Source: Clostridia bacterium
GTDB taxonomy: Bacteria; Bacillota; Clostridia; Oscillospirales; UBA644
Assembly: GCA_017934975.1 (NCBI GenBank)
Contig: JAGBIM010000027.1
Span: 62,001-126,000 of the forward strand
Direction of reading: 5' to 3'
Length of the DNA: 64,000 bases
Under the pieces are notes generated by a model that saw only the letters and a program-made list of their open reading frames with translations, did not search any database and was not told the origin of the DNA. Positions 35,865 to 44,047 of the stretch are shown in pieces. The position numbers and the translations under genes are program-made. How positions within the stretch are numbered: position 1 is the stretch's first letter; every line of letters begins with the position of its first letter.

Positions 35865-36230
35865 ATGAAAACTCTTGCGGAACTCGAAGCCATCAGAGAA
35901 AAGATGAGAGGGAAGGTTGCCGTGCGCGAAGCATCCGACAACACTACCCGTATCGTCGTCGGTATGGCCACTTGCGGTATTGCCGCCGGTGCCCGTCCCG
36001 TCCTGAACACCATCGTTGAGGAAGTTTCCAAAATGGGACTTTCCGAAACCGTCACCGTCACCCAGACCGGTTGTATCGGCCTTTGCCAGTACGAACCCAT
36101 CGTGGAAGTGTACCAGACCGGCAAGGACAAGGTTACCTACGTGAAGATGGATTCCGAAAAGGCCAAGAAGGTCCTGGAAGAACACATCAAGGGCGGCAAG
36201 GTCGTGTCCGATTACACCATTAAACTCTAA
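35865..36230 (+). CDS. Thioredoxin-like [2Fe-2S] ferredoxin protein
   Basis: A 121-residue protein with the stand-alone thioredoxin-like [2Fe-2S] fold. Ligands lie in GMATCGIAAGARP and VTQTGCIGLCQYEP, the same pattern as the N-terminus of HydB just downstream. An N-terminal helical part (residues 1-30) precedes it. It probably passes electrons to or from HydB. The spacing to hydB is 17 bases. GGAGG precedes the ATG. Confidence 0.88.
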   Translation: MKTLAELEAIREKMRGKVAVREASDNTTRIVVGMATCGIAAGARPVLNTIVEEVSKMGLSETVTVTQTGCIGLCQYEPIVEVYQTGKDKVTYVKMDSEKAKKVLEEHIKGGKVVSDYTIKL

Positions 36231-36247
36231 TAAGGAGGAAGATCGCA

Positions 36248-38074
36248 ATGTTTCGTACTCACGTTATGATTTGCGGCGGTACCGGTTGTACGTCCTCCGG
36301 CAGCAATCGCCTGCATACGAAGCTCGAAGAAGAGCTTAAGGCAAAAGGCCTGGAAAATGAAGTCAAGGTCGTTCAGACCGGCTGCTTCGGTCTTTGTGCC
36401 CTCGGTCCCGTTATGATCGTGTATCCCGACGGTACCTTCTACAGCATGGTCAAAGAAGAAGACCTTCCCGAAATCGTGGAAGAACACCTTCTCAAGGGCC
36501 GTCCCGTCGACCGTCTCGTCTATAAAGACAGCGCCGAGGAAGTGGTTGCGGAAGAGCTGGAAAAGACCTATTCTCTGAACGATACCGCTTTCTACAAGAA
36601 GCAGATGCGTATCGCTCTGCGTAACTGCGGTGTAATCGACCCCGAAATTATTGACGAATACATCGCCATGGACGGTTACAAAGCCCTCGGTAAGGTTTTG
36701 ACCGAAATGACTCCCGAAGAAGTGATTCAGCTGATGCTGGACTCCGGTCTTCGCGGCCGCGGCGGCGCAGGCTTCCCCACCGGTATGAAGTGGAAATTTG
36801 CCCGTGCTTCTCAGGGTGAAAAGAAATACGTCTGCTGTAACGCCGACGAAGGGGACCCCGGTGCTTTCATGGACCGTTCCGTTCTGGAAGGTGACCCCCA
36901 CGCCGTCATCGAAGCTATGGCCATCGCCGCCTACGCTATCGGTGCCGATCAAGGTTACGTGTACATCCGTGCCGAATACCCCATCGCTGTAAAGCGTCTT
37001 TCCATCGCCATCGAACAGGCCCGCGAATACGGCCTTCTGGGCGAAAATATCTTCGGAACCGGCTTTAACTTCAATCTGGACATCCGTTTGGGTGCCGGCG
37101 CATTCGTCTGCGGCGAAGAAACCGCTCTGATGACCTCCATCGAGGGTAAGCGCGGCGAACCCAGACCCCGTCCTCCCTTCCCCGCCGTCAAGGGTCTGTT
37201 TGCAAAGCCCACCGTTCTGAACAACGTGGAAACCTACGCCAACATTCCTCAGATCATCCTGAAGGGTGTGGATTGGTTCCGTTCTATCGGTACCGAAAAG
37301 TCCAAGGGCACCAAGGTCTTCGCTCTGGGCGGTAAGATCACCAATACCGGTCTTGTGGAAGTTCCCATGGGTACCCCCCTGCGTACCATCATCGAAGAAA
37401 TCGGTGGCGGTATCCCCAACGGGAAGAAGTTCAAGGCTGCTCAGACCGGCGGTCCTTCCGGCGGTTGTATCCCCGCTTCTCACCTGGACGTTCCCATCGA
37501 CTACGACAACCTGATCGCCATCGGCTCCATGATGGGCTCCGGCGGATTGATCGTTATGGACGAAGACAACTGTATGGTTGACATTGCCAAGTTCTTCCTG
37601 GAATTCACCGTGGATGAATCCTGCGGGAAATGTACTCCCTGCCGTATCGGTACCCGCCGTCTGCTGGAAATGCTGACCAAGATCACCGACGGTAAGGCTA
37701 CGCTGGAAGATCTGGACAAGATGGAAGAGCTCTGCTATTATATTAAGGAAAACTCCCTCTGCGGTCTCGGCCAGACGGCTCCCAACCCCGTTCTTTCCAC
37801 TCTGCAGTATTTCCGTGATGAATACGTTGCTCACATCGTGGACAAAAAATGTCCCGCCGGCGTCTGCAAGAACCTGCTGAAATACAGCGTCATTTCCGAT
37901 AAGTGCTTCGGTTGCGGCATGTGTATGCGTGCCTGCCCCGCCAACGCCATCTACGTTACCGACTACACCGCTCCCGGTAAGAAGAAGCCCGCCGTGGCCA
38001 TCGACACCGATAAGTGCGTGAAGTGCGGTGCTTGTATCGGTACCTGTAAGTTCAGTGCCATCGAAAAGAAATAA
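36248..38074 (+). CDS. hydB: Bifurcating [FeFe] hydrogenase subunit HydB (NuoF-like, FMN/NAD)
   Basis: The flavin subunit where NADH oxidation and electron bifurcation are centred. The 608 residues hold an N-terminal [2Fe-2S] thioredoxin-like domain (CGGTGCTSSGSN, VVQTGCFGLCALGP), the NADH/FMN-binding NuoF core (GLRGRGGAGFPTGMKW, CNADEGDPGAFMDR, AYIYIRAEYP-like VYIRAEYPIAV, GAGAFVCGEETALM), the SLBB and [4Fe-4S] part (ESCGKCTPCRIG) and two C-terminal ferredoxin clusters (CFGCGMCMRACP, CVKCGACIGTC). Full length for the family. Confidence 0.96.
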   Translation: MFRTHVMICGGTGCTSSGSNRLHTKLEEELKAKGLENEVKVVQTGCFGLCALGPVMIVYPDGTFYSMVKEEDLPEIVEEHLLKGRPVDRLVYKDSAEEVVAEELEKTYSLNDTAFYKKQMRIALRNCGVIDPEIIDEYIAMDGYKALGKVLTEMTPEEVIQLMLDSGLRGRGGAGFPTGMKWKFARASQGEKKYVCCNADEGDPGAFMDRSVLEGDPHAVIEAMAIAAYAIGADQGYVYIRAEYPIAVKRLSIAIEQAREYGLLGENIFGTGFNFNLDIRLGAGAFVCGEETALMTSIEGKRGEPRPRPPFPAVKGLFAKPTVLNNVETYANIPQIILKGVDWFRSIGTEKSKGTKVFALGGKITNTGLVEVPMGTPLRTIIEEIGGGIPNGKKFKAAQTGGPSGGCIPASHLDVPIDYDNLIAIGSMMGSGGLIVMDEDNCMVDIAKFFLEFTVDESCGKCTPCRIGTRRLLEMLTKITDGKATLEDLDKMEELCYYIKENSLCGLGQTAPNPVLSTLQYFRDEYVAHIVDKKCPAGVCKNLLKYSVISDKCFGCGMCMRACPANAIYVTDYTAPGKKKPAVAIDTDKCVKCGACIGTCKFSAIEKK

Positions 38075-38087
38075 GGAGGTACCTGAA

Positions 38088-39827
38088 ATGGCTGATGTGA
38101 ATTTGAAAATCAACGGCATTGAGGTTACCGTTCCTGCGGGAACCACCATCCTCGAAGCCGCGAACGTTGCAGGGGTTAAAATTCCTACCCTGTGCTTCTT
38201 GAAAGATATCAATGCGATCGGCGCTTGCCGTATCTGCATCGTTGAGGTGAAGGGCGCCCGCGCTCTCGCCGCCGCTTGCGTATATCCCGTAAACGAAGGG
38301 ATGGAAGTTTTCACCGATACCCCCAAGGTTATCGCTTCCCGCAAGACCACCCTCGAACTGATCCTCTCCAACCACAATATGAAGTGTCTGTCCTGCCCCC
38401 GCAGCCAGAACTGCGAACTGCAGAAGCTGGCTCTGGAATACGGCGTGGATTGCGACCGCTTCCAGGGTGCCGTGACTCCCTCCGAAGTGGAAAACACCAA
38501 CCCCTATCTGGTTCGTGACAACAGCAAATGTATTCTTTGCCGCCGTTGCTCCGCCGTCTGCCGTGCCAACCAGGGCGTGGGCGTCATCGGTGCCAACGAA
38601 CGCGGATTCAACACCCATATCGGATGCGCCTTCGATCAGGATCTGACCGACGTTGCTTGTATCGGATGCGGTCAGTGTACCGTGGTTTGTCCCACCGCCG
38701 CTCTGACGGAAAAGGACGACACCGATCCCGTCTTCAAGGCCATTGCCGATCCCACCAAGCACGTGGTGGTTGCTCCCGCTCCCTCCGTTCGCGTTCAGAT
38801 CGCCGAAGAATTCGGTGCTCCCATCGGAACCAACGCGGAAGGCAAGATGGTTGCCGCTCTGCGCCGTCTGGGCTTCGACGCCGTCGTTGACGTTGACGTT
38901 GCCGCTGACGTTACCATCATCGAAGAAGGTACCGAATTTATCAACCGCGTTCAGAACGGTGGTGCTCTGCCTCTGATCACCTCCTGCTCTCCCGGTTGGG
39001 TCAAGTACTGCGAACATTACTATCCCGAATTCATCCCCAACCTTTCCTCCTGCAAATCTCCTCAGGGTATGTACGGCGCTCTCATGAAGTCCTACTACGC
39101 CGAGAAGATGGGCTGGGATCCCAAGGACGTCTTCGTGGTCAGCATTATGCCCTGCACCGCCAAGAAGTTTGAACGCACCCGCGAAGGCTACAAGGTGGAC
39201 GGTCTCAACGACATCGACGCCGCTCTGACCACCCGCGAACTGGCCAAGATGATCCGCAAGGTGGGTCTGATCTGGGAAAAACTCCCCGATGAAGAATTCG
39301 ATCCTCTCTTCGGTATCGCTACCGGTGCGGGCCACATCTTCGGTGCTTCCGGCGGTGTTATGGAAGCCGCTCTGCGTACCGTGGTGGAAAAACTGGAAGG
39401 CAAAGAGCTTGATTCCGTTGATTTCACCGACGTTCGCGGCATGGAAGGTGTGAAGGAGGCTACCTACAACGTAGCCGGTATGGAAGTCAAAGTTGCCGTC
39501 GTCAGCGGTACTGCCAACGCAGGCCGTCTGCTTGATAAGATCAAGTCCGGCGAAGCCAACTACCACTTCATCGAAATCATGGCTTGCCCCGGCGGCTGTG
39601 TCAACGGTGGCGGTCAGCCCATCCATGACGCTTACACCCGCGCCAACGTGGATATCCGCGGTCTGCGCGCCAAGGGTCTGTACAATCAGGATGCCGCTTG
39701 TGCCGTTCGTAAGTCCCACGAGTCTCCCATCGTGAAGGAACTCTACGCCAACTACCTGGGCGAACCCGGCGGACACAAGGCTCACCACCTGCTCCACACC
39801 ACCTACGAAAAGCGTAAGAAGTATTGA
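38088..39827 (+). CDS. hydA: Bifurcating [FeFe] hydrogenase catalytic subunit HydA
   Basis: Catalyses H2 formation or oxidation at the H-cluster. It has 579 residues. In order: an N-terminal [2Fe-2S] domain (Cys36, 47, 50, 64), the His-Cys [4Fe-4S] site (His96, Cys100, 103, 109), two ferredoxin [4Fe-4S] clusters (Cys148-158 and Cys191-201), the H-domain (ITSCSPGWV, IMPCTAKKFE, IMACPGGCVNGGG) and a short C-terminal tail. Ser301 stands where TSCCPxW normally has its second Cys. The start ATG at 38088 has AAGGAGG upstream; the frame is open earlier but would overlap hydB. A terminator follows. Confidence 0.96.
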   Translation: MADVNLKINGIEVTVPAGTTILEAANVAGVKIPTLCFLKDINAIGACRICIVEVKGARALAAACVYPVNEGMEVFTDTPKVIASRKTTLELILSNHNMKCLSCPRSQNCELQKLALEYGVDCDRFQGAVTPSEVENTNPYLVRDNSKCILCRRCSAVCRANQGVGVIGANERGFNTHIGCAFDQDLTDVACIGCGQCTVVCPTAALTEKDDTDPVFKAIADPTKHVVVAPAPSVRVQIAEEFGAPIGTNAEGKMVAALRRLGFDAVVDVDVAADVTIIEEGTEFINRVQNGGALPLITSCSPGWVKYCEHYYPEFIPNLSSCKSPQGMYGALMKSYYAEKMGWDPKDVFVVSIMPCTAKKFERTREGYKVDGLNDIDAALTTRELAKMIRKVGLIWEKLPDEEFDPLFGIATGAGHIFGASGGVMEAALRTVVEKLEGKELDSVDFTDVRGMEGVKEATYNVAGMEVKVAVVSGTANAGRLLDKIKSGEANYHFIEIMACPGGCVNGGGQPIHDAYTRANVDIRGLRAKGLYNQDAACAVRKSHESPIVKELYANYLGEPGGHKAHHLLHTTYEKRKKY

Positions 39828-39846
39828 GTTTACTCCCTATAACGCA

Positions 39847-39876
39847 AAGACCACCCGAGCAATCGGGTGGTCTTAA
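39847..39876 (+). terminator. Terminator of the hydrogenase operon
   Basis: AAGACCACCCGA and TCGGGTGGTCTT pair around GCAA, followed by AATTTA, a weak T tract. Confidence 0.75.
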
Positions 39877-39896
39877 TTTATTGATAAAATTCAAAG

Positions 39897-40094
39897 CAAT
39901 CCCCTCAGCCACGGCGGTTGAACACGCCGTGCCAGCTCCCCTTGCTAAGGGGAGCCTGATCTTAGGTGCACGTTTCATCGTTTGTTCATCATTTGAAAGT
40001 GACTCTTGAAAACTGTAAAAACATTGAGAATTGCACAAAAATTAAGCCTCCCCTTAGTAAGGGGAGGTGGCGCCGCAGGCGACGGAAGGGATTG
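39897..40094. repeat. Palindromic non-coding element of about 198 bases (MITE/REP-like)
   Basis: The ends are inverted: CAATCCCCTC at the left, GAAGGGATTG at the right. Inside are three stem-loops: CACGGCG/CGCCGTG, GCTCCCCTT/AAGGGGAGC and CCTCCCCTT/AAGGGGAGG. The last two are further inverted copies of each other. The central 60-70 bases carry no gene. From memory, CTCCCCTT...AAGGGGAG elements with CAATCCCT-like ends are abundant in gut Oscillospirales genomes. No transposase and no obvious direct target repeat was seen. Only one copy lies in this window. Confidence 0.7.
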
Positions 40095-40134
40095 TTTCTT
40101 GTTGGATGAAGAGAAGAACCAAGAGAACGAAAAG

Positions 40135-40171
40135 AAAATCCCGACGGATAAAATCCGTCGGGAGATTTTTT
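40135..40171. terminator. Bidirectional terminator, end of the leftward carbohydrate operon
   Basis: TCCCGACGGAT and ATCCGTCGGGA pair around a three-base loop, with T tracts on both strands. It lies just beyond the 40182 stop. Confidence 0.8.
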
Positions 40172-40181
40172 GTTTTTAAGA

Positions 40182-42107
40182 TCAATACAGTTCAAATCCC
40201 GCAAATTCGTAGGGGTACAGAACAGAGGAGAGGGTGACCCGATCGCCTTCCAGTTTGCCTTCGCAGTTGATGAACCGGATGGACTTGTAGTCCCCGTTGA
40301 TCTTTACCGTCAGGTCGTGGATCTTGTCTTCGAACAGATTCCAAAGACCTACGGCAAGGGAATCCTCTCCCTTCTTGACCAGGGTGTAAAGGGTGGGGTG
40401 ATTTCCCTCCGCATACGCATCCAAAGGCTTGCGGTTCAGCCATTCTGCCTGCTTTGTAAGCATGCGCCGCAGGGCGTAGCCGTTGAGATAGCCCGCGTAT
40501 TTCATGTCCTTGCCCTGCAACCGCTTTGCGTCAAAGGGGAAGATCAAAAATCGCGGACCTGCCTCGTTTTCGTATCGCGTCCAGCCGGGGAGCTTGTATT
40601 CGCCCGAGACGAATTCCGACAGGACTTCCGCCTTCGGGTCAAAGCTCAGTTGCTCGGGCAGCGCGGCTCCGCTGACGCGAACGGGGCAGTTTTCTTCGAT
40701 ATACCGCTGAACGGCACCGCCCAGATAGGTTGTGGGGAAGGGGATATTTTCCGTCTTTTCTCGGATCCCCACGTCCACGCCCCGCTGTTGCAGAATTTTC
40801 GCGGCGGGATAGTCCAAAATGCAACCGTATTGCAGGTCTTCCAAGGGAATATGCCGCGCGTTTTCCCCAAACAGAATCCGCGCCCCCGTGCCCTCGTAGG
40901 CGGTGGGCAGATTGTTCCAAAGGGCAAATTCCGAGGTGGCGTTGTAGGTTCCGCCGGTAAACAGTCCCACTTTAAGGCCTTCCTCCGTCACTTCTTTTCC
41001 CAGATCTGCGGTAGCCAGAAGGTTCCGTGCCACGTAGGGAAGAACCCCCACGGCGGTCTTATCGCGGAAGATTTCGTCGATTTGCTTGTACAAGGGCAGA
41101 TTGCGTTCCCATGCGTCACAATAACCGGTTTCGTAGTCGGTGGGGGAGGCGTAGTCGGCGGAATATTTCAGAATCCCGCAGGCCTGCCCGTCTGCCCGTA
41201 AAATCTGATCGAAGCATTCCAGATAGGAGGCGGAGCAGTAGAAACGGGGACGGGGATAGGTATCGCCCTCGGAGACGAATTCGATATTCCAATTTTTGCA
41301 GTGGGAAAATTCCCAGCGCTCCAGCTCCAAAGAGGCACCAAGTTGCTTGGAGGTGCTGCGGAAGGAGTGATAGGGCGCGCCCCAGGTGCGCAGGAAGGGT
41401 TTCGTGCTTCCCGCAAGGATCCGCACCAGCCTTTCCGGGTCGGTTCCGTCCTCGTCCCACAGGGTGGAGGCACAGCAAAGCCCCATTCTTTGTTGGGGGT
41501 TGACTTTGTCTACCGCATCCCGCAGGGCGCGGGCCAGTTCGTATAAGGTTTCGCCCTGCACCTTCAGCCAAATATCCCGATAACGGTTTGGGCCACCGGT
41601 AAAGGCGCGGCGGAAAATTTCTTCTCCCGTCAGGTCTTCGCCCAATTCCCGATTTATCCAAGCCACGTGGGCGGGGCAGATGCAGCCTCCGTTGATGCGG
41701 TAATCGTCGTCCAGCATGATCAGATCGGGCTTCAGCTCCGCTACGGCAGTCATCCATTTGCACAGATCGGCCACGAATTTTTCATCCGTGGGGCAGAAGG
41801 ATGCCACCGTCCCTTTGCGGGGGAGCTTCATGTGGCGGTAAGGTTCTTCGCATCCTTCGGGGAATTGAGTCACCTGATCGTGTCCCAGAGTTTCCCCGAT
41901 CCAAACGGCGGTTTCAAAGCCCTTTTCTTTGAAAAATTCCAGCATTTCCTTCAGCCTCTCCAGGTTTGCGGGAGAGGTGAAGGTGTGTTCCGTTTCCCGA
42001 TTCAGGGCGAAGGCCACTCGGTTGACCTTGCAGCGTTGCAGGTCCTTCAACAATGCTTCTTTTTCAAAGGGAGTGTCTATGATAATGGGGACGGAAGTGG
42101 TGTACAT
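40182..42107 (-). CDS. Large intracellular TIM-barrel-like protein, probable glycoside hydrolase
   Basis: A 641-residue protein with no signal peptide. The first half looks like a TIM barrel of the glycosidase kind: FETAVWIGETLGHD, ELKPDLIMLDDDYRINGG with CICPAHVAW, VNPQQRMGLCCASTLWDED and FLRTWGAPYHSF. The middle holds KVGLFTGGTYNATSE and RILFGENARHIPLEDLQYG, resembling the flavodoxin-like second domain of GH42-style enzymes, and the end has beta-sandwich character. Catalytic residues cannot be assigned. One base separates it from the beta-helix gene upstream. Its neighbours support work on sugars; the family is not recognised. Confidence 0.65.
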   Translation of the reverse strand: MYTTSVPIIIDTPFEKEALLKDLQRCKVNRVAFALNRETEHTFTSPANLERLKEMLEFFKEKGFETAVWIGETLGHDQVTQFPEGCEEPYRHMKLPRKGTVASFCPTDEKFVADLCKWMTAVAELKPDLIMLDDDYRINGGCICPAHVAWINRELGEDLTGEEIFRRAFTGGPNRYRDIWLKVQGETLYELARALRDAVDKVNPQQRMGLCCASTLWDEDGTDPERLVRILAGSTKPFLRTWGAPYHSFRSTSKQLGASLELERWEFSHCKNWNIEFVSEGDTYPRPRFYCSASYLECFDQILRADGQACGILKYSADYASPTDYETGYCDAWERNLPLYKQIDEIFRDKTAVGVLPYVARNLLATADLGKEVTEEGLKVGLFTGGTYNATSEFALWNNLPTAYEGTGARILFGENARHIPLEDLQYGCILDYPAAKILQQRGVDVGIREKTENIPFPTTYLGGAVQRYIEENCPVRVSGAALPEQLSFDPKAEVLSEFVSGEYKLPGWTRYENEAGPRFLIFPFDAKRLQGKDMKYAGYLNGYALRRMLTKQAEWLNRKPLDAYAEGNHPTLYTLVKKGEDSLAVGLWNLFEDKIHDLTVKINGDYKSIRFINCEGKLEGDRVTLSSVLYPYEFAGFELY

Positions 42108-42108
42108 A

Positions 42109-43122
42109 TCAAAACAGATCCTTTACTTTGTTGTGCATGCCGCCCCGCAGATGGGCTTCGTGGGTCTTGTCGGAGACCAGATGCAGAGGTGCGATAACCC
42201 GTTCAAAGATTCCCGGACCGCCTGCCTGTCCTTCCTGCAAAACGATATTGTTGGTCTGTCCTTCCTTGAAACCGATCTTGAAATCCGTGACGATGGAGCG
42301 GAAAATTCCGTCGGCCTTGAAGGCGGTGTGGCGCGCGCCCTTGGGGGAGTACCACATACAGTAGCAGCTGTTGTAAATGCTGTGGATATCGTTGCTTTCC
42401 CGATAGCCAAAGCAGAAATTATCACTGTAACAGACGTTGTACCAGTTGGTGCCCCGATCGTCGAAAAAGCCGCAGCTTCCTTCGAAATCGTTGAAATCCA
42501 GAGTGAACAGGGGATGGACGTTGCGCAGAATGTTCCCCGCGGAATGGATCACCACCCCTTGGTAAATGTTGGCAATGCGCAGATTGGTCAACGTGTTGTC
42601 AAAGCCCTCCACCAAAACGCCGATGGCTTCCTTCGTGCCGTTTCCCACGATATTTACGTTGGTGATATCCGCATCGGAGGAGCCGTTGTTGGCGCCGAAT
42701 TTGATGTGCAGGCCCACGGTGGTGTTCTTAATAGAAACGTTTTTGATGGCCGTTTCCCGCCCGCCGTCAATGGAAACGCCCTTCGCCTTGCCCATGCCGT
42801 CGAGGATTCCGCCCGTGAGGGAATAATTGCTTCCGACGGTTTCGATGTCGTTGGTCTGATGGGTAGCCCCCAGGCGAATCATAGCCTCGTCGCTGTCGTA
42901 CGCCGCGGTGGGACGGACGATGGCGTAATTGGACAGTTGCAGATCCACGCTCTTTGTGGGGTCTGCGGGGGTCAGAATGGGCTTGTCCAGCAGATATTCT
43001 CCGTCGGGGAAGTAGATGGTTCGGTTGGGGTTTTCGTCAATCACCTTCTGGATGATGTTCGACACGTCCCCTTCGTGACCGTTTGGGATGAAATCCGCCA
43101 GATTGATGTTTCCGTAAATCAT
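42109..43122 (-). CDS. Pectate-lyase-type right-handed beta-helix protein
   Basis: A 337-residue protein with no signal peptide. The N-terminal NLADFIPNGHEGDVSNIIQK and IYFPDGEYLLDKP are typical of the pectate lyase superfamily (pfam12708-like). Repeated strands such as VSIKNTTVGLHIKF and ITNVNIVGNGTKEAIGVL build the helix. Residues of active lyases or GH28 were not recognised. The start is ATG at 43122, with GAGGTG eight bases ahead; the frame is open to 43347. It has its own promoter and is coupled to the 40182 gene. Confidence 0.78.
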   Translation of the reverse strand: MIYGNINLADFIPNGHEGDVSNIIQKVIDENPNRTIYFPDGEYLLDKPILTPADPTKSVDLQLSNYAIVRPTAAYDSDEAMIRLGATHQTNDIETVGSNYSLTGGILDGMGKAKGVSIDGGRETAIKNVSIKNTTVGLHIKFGANNGSSDADITNVNIVGNGTKEAIGVLVEGFDNTLTNLRIANIYQGVVIHSAGNILRNVHPLFTLDFNDFEGSCGFFDDRGTNWYNVCYSDNFCFGYRESNDIHSIYNSCYCMWYSPKGARHTAFKADGIFRSIVTDFKIGFKEGQTNNIVLQEGQAGGPGIFERVIAPLHLVSDKTHEAHLRGGMHNKVKDLF

Positions 43123-43150
43123 GGTACAGCACCTCGTGGGTTTTTTCTTT

Positions 43151-43179
43151 ATTATAGCACAAATGAAGAGGAGTGTCAA
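43151..43179 (-). promoter_or_regulatory. Promoter of the beta-helix/TIM-barrel pair
   Basis: On the minus strand TTGACA (43174-43179) and TATAAT (43151-43156) have a 17-base spacer, a consensus-quality site. Confidence 0.85.
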
Positions 43180-43201
43180 TCGAACGGGCGGACAGAAAGT
43201 A

Positions 43202-43780
43202 TCATTTTTGCGAAAAATCTTGCTTAGTTTTTGCTTCCCACTCTTCGCGCAAGATGCCCCAAAAGGAGATGTCGAGAAATTCGCCCCAGGATGCTTTGAA
43301 AGATTCCCGTTTGACGCCCTCGTGCCGCATCCCGCACTTTTCCGCAACGCGGCCCGAAGCGGGATTCCGGACGGCGTGTTCGATGCAGACCCGATGAACG
43401 CCCACTTGGGAGAAGAAAAAGTCGATAACGGCCTCTGCCGCCTCGGTCATCAGTCCCTTGCCCCAGAAATCGTGCCCCATGCAATAGCCCAGCTCCGCCC
43501 ATTCGTCCCGCTCCTGCAGACGCACCGCGCTGATGGCGCCGATGGGACGGCCCTCGTATTCCATGCACCATTGATAATAGTCGTCTTGTTCGTAGCTTTT
43601 TTCCCATTCTTCCAAAATTTTGCGGCATCCCTCGGGGCTTTTGTACGGAGGCCAGGTGAGATATTTCGTCACCCTCGGGTCCTTCGCCCAGGTTTCGTAC
43701 ATGGCCAAGGCGTCGTCGGGGGAGAACTTCCGCAGGGTCAGCCGCTCGGTAATGATGGTTTTCGTTCCTTGATGTGTCAT
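43202..43780 (-). CDS. GNAT acetyltransferase, RimJ/RimL type
   Basis: A 192-residue acetyltransferase of the RimJ/RimL/Acetyltransf_3 group. Stretches: IITERLTLRKFSPDDA (N-terminal strand), RPIGAISAVRLQERDEWAELGY, the acetyl-CoA loop GHDFWGKGLMTEAA, and HRVCIEHAVRNPASGRVAEKCGMRHEG (the classic end of the family). Substrates in the group range from ribosomal protein N-termini to antibiotics. It lies 16 bases downstream of a strong hairpin with a T tract, with only a ribosome-binding site (AAAGGATGAAAAGAA) between, so it can be reached only by read-through. See the leader ORF at 43860. Confidence 0.9.
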   Translation of the reverse strand: MTHQGTKTIITERLTLRKFSPDDALAMYETWAKDPRVTKYLTWPPYKSPEGCRKILEEWEKSYEQDDYYQWCMEYEGRPIGAISAVRLQERDEWAELGYCMGHDFWGKGLMTEAAEAVIDFFFSQVGVHRVCIEHAVRNPASGRVAEKCGMRHEGVKRESFKASWGEFLDISFWGILREEWEAKTKQDFSQK

Positions 43781-43796
43781 TTCTTTTCATCCTTTC

Positions 43797-43850
43797 TGAA
43801 ATAAAAAAAGAGCAAGTCCTTCGCGTTTGGAAGGGCTTGCTCCGTGTTTT
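43797..43850. terminator. Terminator between the leader ORF and the GNAT gene
   Basis: GAGCAAGTCCTTC (43810-43822) and GAAGGGCTTGCTC (43830-43842) pair with one G-U, with T tracts on both sides. On the minus strand it ends the transcript before the GNAT gene. Confidence 0.85.
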
Positions 43851-43859
43851 TTCCGAGGT

Positions 43860-43952
43860 TTACGTTCGGTTTTTGCACGACGACGAAAGCCCTGATCCAC
43901 ACATGGACACGGCTACTACGTTATCGGAATTCATGGCAAAAATCCGTTTCAT
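43860..43952 (-). CDS. Putative 30-residue leader peptide ahead of the GNAT gene
   Basis: On the minus strand, ATG at 43952 opens a 30-residue frame, beginning MKRIFAMNSDNVV and ending LSSSCKNRT before TAA. CGGAG lies nine bases ahead. Four of its residues from 22 on are Ser-rich (SGLSSSC). It lies between a strong promoter (43984-44012) and the terminator at 43810-43842. Bases 43887-43893 in it (AGGGCTT as read) are complementary to AAGCCCT in the first arm of the terminator. This resembles attenuation, but the peptide could also be incidental. Confidence 0.5.
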   Translation of the reverse strand: MKRIFAMNSDNVVAVSMCGSGLSSSCKNRT

Positions 43953-43983
43953 AAAATCGTTCTCCGAAAAAATAATTGTGCCT

Positions 43984-44012
43984 ATTATACTCCCGCAAGG
44001 GGGATTTGTCAA
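43984..44012 (-). promoter_or_regulatory. Strong promoter ahead of the leader ORF
   Basis: On the minus strand TTGACA (44007-44012) and TATAAT (43984-43989) have a 17-base spacer. It drives a predicted transcript of about 175 bases that ends at the hairpin before the GNAT gene. Confidence 0.85.
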
Positions 44013-44047
44013 GAGGGGAGGGGTAGATTTCACACTTTTGTAATAAT

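Noticed and set aside
36227-38500. Open frame of 757 codons on the minus strand
   Set aside because: Antisense to hydB and the start of hydA; low-complexity Gly/Val/His-rich product as expected of a shadow frame.
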